DNA from: RGIG995 sp045542115
GTDB lineage: Bacteria > Bacillota > Clostridia > Oscillospirales > UBA644
Length of the DNA stretch: 64,000 bases
Reading direction: 5' to 3'
Assembly (NCBI GenBank): GCA_045542115.1
Contig: JAZQKK010000011.1
Coordinates: 1-64,000 of the forward strand
The notes beneath the pieces are model-generated. The model was not told where the DNA came from. It saw only the letters and a list, made by a program, of their open reading frames with translations, and searched no databases. Below, one piece after another: positions 7,109 to 15,956 of the stretch. How positions within the stretch are numbered: the stretch's first letter is position 1; each line of letters starts with the position of its first letter. The position numbers were made by a program, and so were the translations under genes.

Positions 7109-8512
7109 TTAGAAATACAGTTTTTCGTTCAGGTATGCAACCACTTGGTCAATGGGCAGACGAATCTGTTCCATCGTGTCCCGTTCCCGGATGGTAACAC
7201 AGCCGTCGGTTTCGGTTTCGAAGTCCACGGTGATGCAGTAGGGGGTGCCGATTTCATCTTCCCGGCGGTACCGTTTTCCGATGGAGCCGGCTTCATCATA
7301 GTCCACGTTGAAATACTTGGAGAGCATTTCGTGAACTTCCGTGGCCTTTTCGGACAGTTTCTTAGAGAGGGGCAGAACGGCGGCCTTGAAGGGGGCCAAT
7401 GCCGGATGGAACCGCATTACCACGCGGGTGTCGTTCTTTTCCGCGTCCACCACTTCTTCGTCGTAGGCTTCCACCAGGAAGGCCAACGCCACGCGGTCGG
7501 CACCCAGAGAAGGTTCCACCACGTAGGGGATGTAGTGTTCCCCGGTTTCCTGGTCAAAGTAGGTCATATCTTGACCGGAGGTGGTCTGGTGAGCGTTCAG
7601 GTCGAAGTTGGTCCGGGAAGCAACGCCCCACAGTTCGCCCCAACCGAAGGGGAAAACGAATTCAAAGTCGGTGGTGGCGTTGGAATAGTGGGATAATTCT
7701 TCTGGGTCGTGGTCCCGGAGCCGGAGATTTTCTTCCTTCATTCCCAGGGACAGCAGCCAATCTTTACAATACTTCTTCCAATACGCGAACCATTCCAATT
7801 CGGTGCCGGGCTTACAGAAAAATTCCAATTCCATCTGTTCAAATTCCCGGGTACGGAAGGTGAAGTTGCCGGGGGTGATTTCGTTGCGGAAGGATTTCCC
7901 AATCTGACAAACGCCGAAGGGCAGTTTTTTGCGGGTGGTCCGAGCTACGTTGTTAAAGTTTACAAAAATACCCTGGGCGGTCTCCGGACGGAGATACACC
8001 ACGTTCTTCGCATCTTCGGTCACGCCCTGGAAGGTCTTGAACATCAGGTTGAACTGACGGATGTCGGTCCAATTGTGCTTTCCGCAGGTGGGACAGGGGA
8101 TGTTGTGTTCTTCCACGAAGGTCTTCATTTCGTCGTGGGACATTGCGTCCACCGCTTTGCCCAATTCGAAATTGTTTTCGGCGCACCAATCTTCGATAAC
8201 TTTGTCGGCGCGGAAGCGCTCTTTACATTCTTTGCAGTCCATCAAGGGGTCGGAGAACCCGCCCACGTGACCGGATGCGACCCACGTCTGGGGATTCATC
8301 AGAATGGCGGCGTCCAGACCCACGTTGTAGCGGTTTTCCTGAACGAATTTTTTCCACCAGGCCTTTTTCACGTTGTTTTTGAATTCCACACCCAAAGGAC
8401 CGTAGTCCCAGGTGTTGGCAAGTCCGCCGTAAATCTCGGAACCGGCAAAGATAAAGCCCCGGTTCTTACAGAGATTTACGATTTTTTCCATCGTCTTTTC
8501 CGTGTTTTTCAT
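7109..8512 (-). CDS. glyS: Glycine--tRNA ligase (homodimeric type)
   Basis: Charges tRNA-Gly. 467 residues, the usual length of the single-chain alpha2 bacterial/eukaryotic-type enzyme rather than the alpha2beta2 form. The N-terminus (KNRGFIFAGSEIYGG) and YGPLGVEFKNN are diagnostic. Motif 2 is seen in FRNEITPGNFTFRTREFEQMELEFF, motif 3 in PSLGADRVALAF, and an anticodon-binding domain makes up the last 100 residues. Cys pairs CKECKERF and CPTCGKHN suggest a zinc-binding insertion. It starts 27 bp after the gyrA stop, so it is probably co-transcribed with gyrB-gyrA. The symbol glyS (also glyQS) follows Clostridial usage. Confidence 0.95.
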   Translation of the reverse strand: MKNTEKTMEKIVNLCKNRGFIFAGSEIYGGLANTWDYGPLGVEFKNNVKKAWWKKFVQENRYNVGLDAAILMNPQTWVASGHVGGFSDPLMDCKECKERFRADKVIEDWCAENNFELGKAVDAMSHDEMKTFVEEHNIPCPTCGKHNWTDIRQFNLMFKTFQGVTEDAKNVVYLRPETAQGIFVNFNNVARTTRKKLPFGVCQIGKSFRNEITPGNFTFRTREFEQMELEFFCKPGTELEWFAYWKKYCKDWLLSLGMKEENLRLRDHDPEELSHYSNATTDFEFVFPFGWGELWGVASRTNFDLNAHQTTSGQDMTYFDQETGEHYIPYVVEPSLGADRVALAFLVEAYDEEVVDAEKNDTRVVMRFHPALAPFKAAVLPLSKKLSEKATEVHEMLSKYFNVDYDEAGSIGKRYRREDEIGTPYCITVDFETETDGCVTIRERDTMEQIRLPIDQVVAYLNEKLYF

Positions 8513-8539
8513 AACTATATTCTACCTCGTGTGATATTA

Positions 8540-11056
8540 TTATTCCTCAGTTTGGGGTTCGTCGGAACTTTCTTCCCCATCTTCCCTTTCGTCTTCCGCC
8601 TTGGGCAGAGGCGCGATGTTCATAACCTTCGTGTCGGCGCCCACCCGCATAATCTTGACCCCGGAAGAGGTGCGGCGGTAAACGGGAACGTCTTCGACCC
8701 GGATACGGATAAGAACGCCGTCCGACGAAATGATGACCACGTCGTCGTTTTCGGTGACCGCCTTCGCGCCGGCGATAAGACCGGTCTTTTCGGTGACGTT
8801 GTGGCAGTGGACCCCGCGACCGCCCCGGTTCTGAATCTTAAACTCGGTAAAGTCGGTCCGTTTGCCCATTCCGTTTTCGGTGACGATAAGGACCTTCTGG
8901 CTTTCGTCGGCGATGATAGACGAAATAATCTCGTCTCCTTCTTCCAACTTAATGGCCTTCACCCCGCGGGCGGTACGGCCGACGACGGAAACCTGATTTT
9001 CGTCGTAGCAGATACCCATACCGTTGTGGGTGATGATAAGAATGTTCTTCGTTCCGTCGGTCAGTTTCACCGAAACCAATTCGTCCCCGTCGTCCAGGTT
9101 GACGGCAATCAGACCACCCTTGCGGATGTTCCGGTATTCGGACAGTCTGGAACGCTTGGTGATACCAGCCTTGGTAATCATATTCAGATAGGTATTTTCC
9201 TCGTCGATCTCGCCGTACAACGGAATCATCGCGGAAACGCTTTCCCCTTGGTCCAACTGCAACAGGTTGACGATGTTCATCCCCTTCGCCTGACGGGAGG
9301 CTTCGGGAATTTCATATCCCTTAATACGGAAGACACGCCCCTTGGTGGTGAAGAAAAGCACCGTAGCGTGGGTGGAAGCGATAAACAATTCTTCCACGAA
9401 GTCTTCTTCCCGGGTCGCCATCGCGTTGATACCGCGACCGCCTCGGTTCTGTACTTTATAGACGTCTTCCGGCTGACGTTTGATGTAACCCCGGTGAGAC
9501 ATCGTAAAGACGCTGGTCTTTTCTTCAATCAGATCTTCAATGTCGATCTCGTCTTCCACGTCGACGATTTCGGTTTTCCGCTCGTCGCCAAATTTATCCC
9601 GGATTTCCAGCAGTTCATCCCGCAGGACGGCCTTCAATTTTTCGGGGTCTTCCAAAAGCCCCAGATAATATGCAATGCGATTCTGCAATTCGTTGAATTC
9701 GTTCTGCAATTTTTCCCGGTCAAGGCCTTGCAGAGCCTTCAACCGCATCTCCAAAATGGCCTGCGCCTGAATCTCGTCCAGGTTGAACCGTTCCATCAAC
9801 TTCTGCTTCGCGTCGTCGTAGGCGGTGCGGATGATATGAATGACTTCGTCGATGTTGTCCTGGGCAATGAGCAACCCTTCCAACAGGTGTGCCCGTTCTT
9901 TGGCCTTCTTCAAATCGAATTGGGTGCGGCGGGTCAAAACTTCCTTCTGGAAGGTGAGGTATTCTTCCAAAATCTGCTTCAACGACAGAATCTTCGGCTG
10001 TTTTTGGTCATCCACCAGCGCCAACAGAATGACCCCGAAGGAAGACTGCAACGCCGTCTGCTTGAACAGGGTATTCAAAACCACCTGGGGATTGGCGTCT
10101 TTCTTCAATTCGATGACCATCCGCATCCCGTTCCGGTCGGTTTCGTCCCGCAGGTCGGAAATGCCTTCAATCTTCTTATCCTTCACCTGGTCGGCGATGG
10201 ATTTGATCAACTGACGCTTGTTGACCTGATAGGGCAGTTCGGAAACGATGATACGAACCCGGTCTTTGTTAAATTCTTCAAATTCCGTTTTGGCGCGCAC
10301 CACGACCTTGCCCCGGCCGGTGGCGTAGGCGGCACGAATACCCCGGCGACCCATAATGATACCGCCGGTGGGGAAGTCGGGACCGGAAATGTATTCCAAC
10401 AGGTCCAGAACGTCAATTTCAGGGTCATCCAAAACCGCCACGGCGGCGTTGATGACTTCTTTAAGATTGTGCGGGGGAATGTTGGTCGCCATCCCGACGG
10501 CGATACCGGAAGACCCATTCACCAACAGGTTGGGGAACCGGGAAGGAAGCACCCGGGGTTCTTTCCGGCTTTCGTCAAAGTTGGGGTCCCAATTGACCGT
10601 CTCTTTGTCGATATCCCGTAGCATTTCGTTGGACATCTTGGAAAGACGGGCTTCGGTATAGCGGTAGGCAGCCGGGGGGTCACCGTCCACAGAACCGAAG
10701 TTCCCGTGGCCGTCCACCAACTGATACCGCATCGAGAAATCCTGGGCCAGACGAACCATCGCGTCGTAGACCGAGGTATCCCCGTGGGGGTGGTATTTCC
10801 CCAAAACGTCACCCACGCAGGTGGCGGATTTTTTAAAGGGTTTGTCCGAGGTCAGACCGCTTTCGTACATCGTGTAAAGAATCCGGCGGTGAACCGGCTT
10901 CAAACCGTCCCGAACGTCGGGCAATGCACGGCCGACGATGACCGACATCGCGTATTCAATATAAGATTTTTCCATTTCCTCTACCAGGTGGGATTCAGTA
11001 ATCACCTGATTGGGAAAGAGAATATCTTCCGGCTTGTAACTTCTATTATGAGCCAT
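8540..11056 (-). CDS. gyrA: DNA gyrase subunit A
   Basis: Breakage-reunion subunit that introduces negative supercoils together with GyrB. 838 residues. The active-site tyrosine is in AAYRYTEARL (about residue 125). The quinolone region reads HPHGDTSVYDAMVRLAQ; Thr replaces the Ser83 of E. coli numbering and Asp87 is kept. Thr there is also wild type in some clostridia, so it is not evidence of resistance. The C-terminal wrapping domain has GyrA-box-like QNRGGRG motifs (two visible). The tail is acidic (EDEREDGEESSDEPQTEE). It starts 18 bp after gyrB. Confidence 0.97.
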   Translation of the reverse strand: MAHNRSYKPEDILFPNQVITESHLVEEMEKSYIEYAMSVIVGRALPDVRDGLKPVHRRILYTMYESGLTSDKPFKKSATCVGDVLGKYHPHGDTSVYDAMVRLAQDFSMRYQLVDGHGNFGSVDGDPPAAYRYTEARLSKMSNEMLRDIDKETVNWDPNFDESRKEPRVLPSRFPNLLVNGSSGIAVGMATNIPPHNLKEVINAAVAVLDDPEIDVLDLLEYISGPDFPTGGIIMGRRGIRAAYATGRGKVVVRAKTEFEEFNKDRVRIIVSELPYQVNKRQLIKSIADQVKDKKIEGISDLRDETDRNGMRMVIELKKDANPQVVLNTLFKQTALQSSFGVILLALVDDQKQPKILSLKQILEEYLTFQKEVLTRRTQFDLKKAKERAHLLEGLLIAQDNIDEVIHIIRTAYDDAKQKLMERFNLDEIQAQAILEMRLKALQGLDREKLQNEFNELQNRIAYYLGLLEDPEKLKAVLRDELLEIRDKFGDERKTEIVDVEDEIDIEDLIEEKTSVFTMSHRGYIKRQPEDVYKVQNRGGRGINAMATREEDFVEELFIASTHATVLFFTTKGRVFRIKGYEIPEASRQAKGMNIVNLLQLDQGESVSAMIPLYGEIDEENTYLNMITKAGITKRSRLSEYRNIRKGGLIAVNLDDGDELVSVKLTDGTKNILIITHNGMGICYDENQVSVVGRTARGVKAIKLEEGDEIISSIIADESQKVLIVTENGMGKRTDFTEFKIQNRGGRGVHCHNVTEKTGLIAGAKAVTENDDVVIISSDGVLIRIRVEDVPVYRRTSSGVKIMRVGADTKVMNIAPLPKAEDEREDGEESSDEPQTEE

Positions 11057-11074
11057 TTTCGTTTCTCCTACTTA

Positions 11075-13021
11075 TTAAAAGTCAAGGTTGACCGCATACT
11101 GAGCGTTTTTCTCGATCCATTCTTTCCGGGGTTCCACCTGTTCGCCCATCAACACCGAGAATACCTCGTCGGCGCGGACGGCGTCGTCCAGAGTGATCCG
11201 GCGAAGAGACCGCTGTTCGGGGTCCATCGTGGTATCCCACAGTTCGTGAGCGTCCATTTCACCAAGACCCTTAAACCGGGAGATCTCAATCTTGGCGTTG
11301 GGGTTATCTTCCCGCATTTCCGCGGAAACCTTATCCCGTTCCTCGTCGGAGTAAGCCACCCGGACGGTCTTCCCTCTCGTAATCTTGTACAGAGGGGGAA
11401 CGGCGGAATAAACGTGTCCGTTTTCAATCAACGGCCGCATATACCGGAAGAAGAAGGTGAGAAGAAGGGTACGGATATGAGACCCGTCCACGTCGGCATC
11501 GGCCATAATGATGACCTTGTGATACCGCAGTTTTTCCAGATTGAAGGTCTCACCGATGCCCGCCCCTAAGGCGATGATCAAGGGAGAAAGTTTATCGTTT
11601 CCGTAGATTTTGTCCACCCGGACCTTTTCTACGTTCAACATTTTACCCCACATTGCAAGGATGGCCTGGAACCGGGAATCTCTGCCCTGGATGGCCGACC
11701 CGGCGGCAGAGTCCCCTTCTACGATGTAGATTTCGCAAAGAGAGGGGTCTTTTTCGTTACAGTCCTGCAATTTGTCCGGCATCTGCCCCGATTCCAATCC
11801 CGTCTTGCGGCGGACGTTTTCTCTGGCTTTCCGCGCCGCTTCCCGGGCGTTCTGGGCGTTCATTGCCTTGTCGATGATGGTTCTTGCCACGGAAGGATTT
11901 TCTTCCAGGAAATCCGCCATCTTCTGCATTATCATCTGATAGACCACTTGACGCATTTCGCTGTTGCCCAGCTTGGTCTTGGTCTGCCCTTCAAACTGCG
12001 CCTCGGTAAGTTTGACCGAAATCACGGCGGTCAACCCTTCCCGCACGTCTTCCCCTTCCAAAAGTTGATTTCCTTCCTTAATCAACTTCCGGGCAAGGGC
12101 GTAGTTGTTCAACACCTTGGTCAGAGCGGTCTTAAAGCCCACTTCGTGCATCCCGCCTTCGGTGGTGTTGATGTTATTGGCAAAGGAAAGGATGAGGGGC
12201 GCGTAAGAATCGGTATACTGCAACGCCACTTCCGCCGCGTTGTTTTCATTGGACACCGAAATGTGGATTACGTCGTGCAGCCCTTCGCTCTTCCGTTGAC
12301 CGTTCAGATATTCTACGAAAGAACGGACACCGCCTTCGTACTGCAAATCGGTAACGACCGGCGCGTCTCCCCGTTCGTCGGTAAAGATAATATGGATACC
12401 ACCGTTCAAAAACGCCTGTTCCCGCAACCGTTTGAGAAGAACGTCGTATTCGTATTGCAAGGTCTCAAAAATCGTGTCGTCCGCAAGGAAGGTGACTTCC
12501 GTTCCGGTCTTGTCGGTTTCTCCAACCACCTGCACGGCAGCTTCGGGTTTGCCCCGGTTGTACCGCTGGAAGTGAATCTTCTTCCCGTCGTGGACCCGGA
12601 CTTCCATCCATTCCGACAGGGCGTTTACTACCGAAGCACCAACCCCGTGAAGACCGCCGGAGACTTTGTACCCTTCTCCGCCGAATTTCCCGCCGGCGTG
12701 CAAAATGGTATACACCACTTCCAACGTGGAGATGCCCATCTTGGGATGGATTCCCGTGGGAACCCCGCGGCCGTCGTCTTTGACCCGGATGATGTTTCCG
12801 GGCAAAATATTGACGTAAATGTTTTTACAATACCCGGCCAGGGCTTCGTCGATGGCGTTGTCCACGATTTCATACACCAGATGGTGCAGACCCTGAATGG
12901 ACGTAGAGCCAATGTACATCCCCGGACGCTTCCGGACGGCTTCCAATCCTTCCAGAACCTGAATCTGAGTTTCGTCGTACTTCGCCCCGGTGGCTTGTAC
13001 GTTGTTGGTCAGTTCACTCAT
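11075..13021 (-). CDS. gyrB: DNA gyrase subunit B
   Basis: ATPase subunit of gyrase. 648 residues, the short Gram-positive length without the proteobacterial insertion. GHKL ATP-binding motifs: IVDNAIDEALAG, DDGRGVPTGIH and GLHGVGASVVNALSE. TOPRIM motifs: EGDSAAGSA and DADVDGSHIRTLLLTFFFRY. The C-terminus ends EPRKEWIEKNA as in other GyrB. A TATAAT-like element (13036-13041, minus strand) lies just upstream, but its -35 is weak. Confidence 0.97.
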   Translation of the reverse strand: MSELTNNVQATGAKYDETQIQVLEGLEAVRKRPGMYIGSTSIQGLHHLVYEIVDNAIDEALAGYCKNIYVNILPGNIIRVKDDGRGVPTGIHPKMGISTLEVVYTILHAGGKFGGEGYKVSGGLHGVGASVVNALSEWMEVRVHDGKKIHFQRYNRGKPEAAVQVVGETDKTGTEVTFLADDTIFETLQYEYDVLLKRLREQAFLNGGIHIIFTDERGDAPVVTDLQYEGGVRSFVEYLNGQRKSEGLHDVIHISVSNENNAAEVALQYTDSYAPLILSFANNINTTEGGMHEVGFKTALTKVLNNYALARKLIKEGNQLLEGEDVREGLTAVISVKLTEAQFEGQTKTKLGNSEMRQVVYQMIMQKMADFLEENPSVARTIIDKAMNAQNAREAARKARENVRRKTGLESGQMPDKLQDCNEKDPSLCEIYIVEGDSAAGSAIQGRDSRFQAILAMWGKMLNVEKVRVDKIYGNDKLSPLIIALGAGIGETFNLEKLRYHKVIIMADADVDGSHIRTLLLTFFFRYMRPLIENGHVYSAVPPLYKITRGKTVRVAYSDEERDKVSAEMREDNPNAKIEISRFKGLGEMDAHELWDTTMDPEQRSLRRITLDDAVRADEVFSVLMGEQVEPRKEWIEKNAQYAVNLDF

Positions 13022-13075
13022 AATAATTCCTTTCCATTATATATATGTGTGATTTTTTTTACGGTGGTTTGGACG

Positions 13076-13125
13076 TACTTCTTTCTTTTCGCGAAAAGAA
13101 AGAAGTATCAAGAAAGAAATGAACT
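13076..13125 (+). repeat. Palindromic repeat copy D
   Basis: A perfect 32-bp palindrome (13076-13107, centre TTCGCGAA, arms TACTTCTTTCTTTTCG type) with a tail TCAAGAAAGAAATGAAC resembling the ACCAAGAAAGAAAAGCG tail of other copies. It lies between remB and gyrB; no terminator hairpin follows here. Confidence 0.7.
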
Positions 13126-13143
13126 CTCCGTCTCTCCGTCTCC

Positions 13144-13401
13144 CTATCGCTCCATTCTCTTCTGTAACGTGGAAGAGGCTAATTGGGAGAGGTACACGGT
13201 GTTTTTTCCCTTTTCGTTGCAAACGATGAAGGATTTGGGCAACTCGTAGCCGGCGGAGACCACCGACCCGGCTTTTTCCGCTTTTGCCAAAAATTCCCGG
13301 GTCTTGGGGCCGTAAGTAGTCTTATCCAAATCAAAAATTCCCACGATACAGGCGGTATTGATAAGATACCCGGCTCCGATGTGGAGCATTTTTCCGGTCA
13401 T
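13144..13401 (-). CDS. remB: RemB/YaaB-like extracellular matrix regulator (DUF370)
   Basis: 85 residues. The sequence MLHIGAGYLINTACIVGIFDLDKTT and YELPKSFIVCN match the small DUF370/RemB family, which in Bacillus lies between recF and gyrB, as here. Family members are DNA-binding regulators of matrix and osmoprotection genes; the target here is unknown. The start at 13401 has a GGGGGAGA ribosome binding site and overlaps the recF stop (ATGA), implying coupling. Longer upstream frames run inside recF and are rejected. Confidence 0.85.
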   Translation of the reverse strand: MTGKMLHIGAGYLINTACIVGIFDLDKTTYGPKTREFLAKAEKAGSVVSAGYELPKSFIVCNEKGKNTVYLSQLASSTLQKRMER

Positions 13402-14486
13402 TTCAATTCTCCCCCCTGGATGGGGAAAATGGTGGCTCCCGCAAAATCTCCGGTATCTTCGCAACAAGACAAAATAACCTGTCTTCCCCGGATTTTTTCA
13501 ATAATGTAACTTCTCCGGAAGGGGTCCAATTCGGAAAATACGTCGTCAAACAGCATAATGGGAAATTCTCCCGTGGCTTGATACAACAAATCCGCTTCCG
13601 CCATCTTCAACGCCATTACGCAAGACCGTTGTTGCCCTTGGGATGCGTATATTTTCGCATTTTCGCCGTTGACGTACAATTCAAAATCGTCCCGGTGGAC
13701 GCCCGTAGACGTGTGACCGGTGATAATATCTCTTTCCCGGTTGGTCTTCAAGGCGTAGAAAAATTGGTCTTCCAACTGCTCTATATCCCGAGCCGGCATC
13801 CGGCACACCGTCTTGTATTCCACGTCGAGCCGTTCTTTGCCCCCGGAAATCTCATCCATCACCCTTTGCGCAAAGGGAATCATCCGGGTAATGTATTCGT
13901 TTCGCTTCCAGGCGATTTGCGCCGATAAAGAAGCTATTTTTTCATCCCAAATATCCAAAGCGGATTTGGCATCCATCCGCTCCCGGTACTGTTTTAACAG
14001 GGCGTTTCGCTGCTGGTGAACTTTGTTGTATTCATTTAACACCGTCAGCACCGACGGGTCGGTCTGACATAGGGCTAAGTCGAGAAATTTACGCCTTAAT
14101 TCCGGCGAACCCTTAATCAACGACAAATGGTCCGGGAAAAAGAGAACGGCGGGAAATTGCCCCACAATCTCCCTCGGACGCACGGCCACGTTGTTCAGAA
14201 ATATCTCACGGCGCTTATCGTCGTAAAATTTCATCACCGGTTTGTAGGTTCTTCCGTTTCGCTCGTATTCCCCATAAATGGCCGAACGGTGTTCTCCAAT
14301 CTTGATAAAAGGTTTATCATCGTTCACCCGAAAGGATTTGCAGGCGGAAAACAACCACAACGCTTCTATCACGTTGGTTTTCCCCTGGGCGTTATCTCCC
14401 AACAGAATATTCACGCCCGGCTCAAAGCGAAATTCCTGTAACTCAAAATTTCTGAAATTTTGCAATTGCAATGATTTTATTATCAT
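13398..14486 (-). CDS. recF: DNA replication/repair protein RecF
   Basis: SMC-like ATPase that helps load RecA at gapped DNA. 362 residues. Walker A GDNAQGKTNVIEAL lies at about residues 31-44, the N-terminal LQLQNFRNFE is typical, the ABC signature lies in ASQGQQRSCVMALKMAE, and Walker B is MLFDDVFSELD. Position between dnaN and remB/gyrB is the standard Firmicutes order. Confidence 0.95.
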   Translation of the reverse strand: MIIKSLQLQNFRNFELQEFRFEPGVNILLGDNAQGKTNVIEALWLFSACKSFRVNDDKPFIKIGEHRSAIYGEYERNGRTYKPVMKFYDDKRREIFLNNVAVRPREIVGQFPAVLFFPDHLSLIKGSPELRRKFLDLALCQTDPSVLTVLNEYNKVHQQRNALLKQYRERMDAKSALDIWDEKIASLSAQIAWKRNEYITRMIPFAQRVMDEISGGKERLDVEYKTVCRMPARDIEQLEDQFFYALKTNRERDIITGHTSTGVHRDDFELYVNGENAKIYASQGQQRSCVMALKMAEADLLYQATGEFPIMLFDDVFSELDPFRRSYIIEKIRGRQVILSCCEDTGDFAGATIFPIQGGELK

Positions 14487-14504
14487 CTTATTTCACCTTT
14501 TTCC

Positions 14505-14540
14505 GTTTTTTCTCGAAGAAAAAACCAAGGAAAAGCGTTT
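14505..14540 (+). repeat. Palindromic repeat copy E (short, degenerate)
   Basis: An imperfect 21-bp palindrome (14505-14525, GTTTTTTCTcgAAGAAAAAAC) is followed by the conserved tail CCAAGGAAAAGCG. It fills the 56-bp gap between dnaN and recF. Confidence 0.5.
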
Positions 14541-14542
14541 TT

Positions 14543-15658
14543 TTACCCTTTCAAATGCATCGGAGAGAGCAAGAAGATAAAACGGTCTCCTTCCGTAGGA
14601 GTCACTTTCATCAGCGTATTGGGTTTGTTCAGCCCAATCATAATTTCTTCACATTCCGCCGCGGCAAGAATTTCCAAAATATACTTATTATTAAATCCGA
14701 TTTCCAGATTAGGTCCGTCGATGGTAGCTTTCATCTGGTCGGTCAAGGTATTTCCGGTGGAAGAACGGCAGGAGGTTATGATAGAATCAAATTCAAAGGA
14801 AAACCGCACGGGAATCCGAATCTTTTCATTATTCAACAAAATCGAAGCCCGTTCCATCGCCCGTTTCAGTCCGTCAATCTTCAACGTGGCAACCGTCGCA
14901 AAGGACGTGGGAAGAATCCGTTCGTAATCCAGAAAATCCCCTTCCAGAAGACGGGAGATCACCACGGTATTTTTCAATTCAAAGACAATCTGCCGCTCCG
15001 CCAGGGATATACGGACCATATCGTCTCCGTCCCCCTTTAACATCCGGGTCAGCTCGCTCACCGTTTTTCCGGGCACCACGAACCGGAAGGGGTCGCCATC
15101 GTATACGTAAGGCTCTTTGCGGATAGCCAATTTATATTGGTTGGTTGCCACCAGCTGCAATTGACCTTGTTCCACCCGGAATTGGGTCCCCTGCAAAATG
15201 GGAGTAGCATTGTTTTCCGAAACGGCAAACAACGTCTGACGAAGCATCGAAGACAACATATCTTCCTTTACTTCAATGGTCTTATTTTCCTGAATCATCG
15301 GCAACACCGGGAATCCCGCCGCGTCGATGCATCCAATCACAAACCGGGCCGAGGCACAGGAAACGGTAAGATTCAAATGCTCGTCCATCTTAAACGAAAC
15401 TACGTCGTTATCCATCGCCCGAAGAATATCTCCGAACATTTTCGCGTTGACCACGAAGGTTCCCCCCTTGGTCACTTCCGCCGGAACTTCGGTCTCAATG
15501 CCCAAGGAAAGGTCGTATGCAATCAATTTCATCCGCCCTTCTTCGTAACATTCTACCAAAATTCCTTCCATTACCGGAGAGGTGGCTTTGGGAAGTACGG
15601 CACGGGAAACGATATTCACCGCTTCCAACAACAAATTCTTTTCACAGGCAAAAATCAT
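14543..15658 (-). CDS. dnaN: DNA polymerase III beta subunit (sliding clamp)
   Basis: Ring clamp that tethers the replicative polymerase. 371 residues with three clamp domains. Typical segments are MIFACEKNLLLEAVNIVSRAV at the start, ATNQYKLAIRK in the middle and a C-terminal MLSPMHLKG-like end (FLLSPMHLKG). It sits immediately beyond oriC, in the same direction as dnaA. Confidence 0.95.
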   Translation of the reverse strand: MIFACEKNLLLEAVNIVSRAVLPKATSPVMEGILVECYEEGRMKLIAYDLSLGIETEVPAEVTKGGTFVVNAKMFGDILRAMDNDVVSFKMDEHLNLTVSCASARFVIGCIDAAGFPVLPMIQENKTIEVKEDMLSSMLRQTLFAVSENNATPILQGTQFRVEQGQLQLVATNQYKLAIRKEPYVYDGDPFRFVVPGKTVSELTRMLKGDGDDMVRISLAERQIVFELKNTVVISRLLEGDFLDYERILPTSFATVATLKIDGLKRAMERASILLNNEKIRIPVRFSFEFDSIITSCRSSTGNTLTDQMKATIDGPNLEIGFNNKYILEILAAAECEEIMIGLNKPNTLMKVTPTEGDRFIFLLSPMHLKG

Positions 15659-15689
15659 AACGGTAATTCCTTTCGGATGTTAGTTTTGA

Positions 15690-15956
15690 AAGACACTTTC
15701 TTTATAAGACAGAAAATAATATATTTTTTAGTAGTAGTATTAGAGGGTGTGGAAACTGTGGAAAGGGAGAATTTGGGGGAATAATCCGCGAAAATTTGGG
15801 CATAGAGGAGATGTGGACAAGAATTGGAAGAGTGTGGAAGACTTTTTTTGCGGAAAAGGTGGAGTTCGCCGTTTTAATAATTCTGTCCACGGCTTGGACA
15901 ATTTTGTGGAAAGTTCTGTCTTATCCACAGATAATTATCCAAGGGTTGTGTATAAA
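15690..15956. other. oriC: Chromosomal replication origin (oriC)
   Basis: The 298-bp gap between dnaA and dnaN holds a cluster of DnaA boxes. An exact TTATCCACA lies at 15921-15929 and an exact reverse box TGTGTATAA at 15947-15955. Near-matches are TGTGGACAA (15812-15820), TGTGGAAAC (15748-15756) and TGTGGAAAG (15757-15765). Next to the last two is a trinucleotide run TAG TAG TAG TAT TAG (15729-15743), which fits the DnaA-trio element. Beyond it towards dnaN lies an A/T-rich stretch (15695-15730), the likely unwinding site. The divergence of gene strands on either side supports an origin here. Confidence 0.9.
15729..15765 (+). promoter_or_regulatory. DnaA-trio array with adjacent DnaA boxes
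   Basis: Five consecutive trinucleotides of the [T/A]A[G/A] kind (one is TAT) are separated by AGAGGG from two tandem DnaA-box-like nonamers. This is the layout described for the bacterial basal unwinding system, where DnaA is loaded from boxes onto single-stranded trios. Confidence 0.75.

Noticed and set aside
7709..10621. 970-codon plus-strand open frame across glyS and gyrA
   Set aside because: It is antisense to two intact genes, with Phe/Val/Gly/His-rich shadow composition and no ribosome binding site.
8540..11056. Quinolone-resistance change in gyrA (Thr at the Ser83 position)
   Set aside because: Thr at this position is the natural residue in some clostridia; without relatives it cannot be called resistance.
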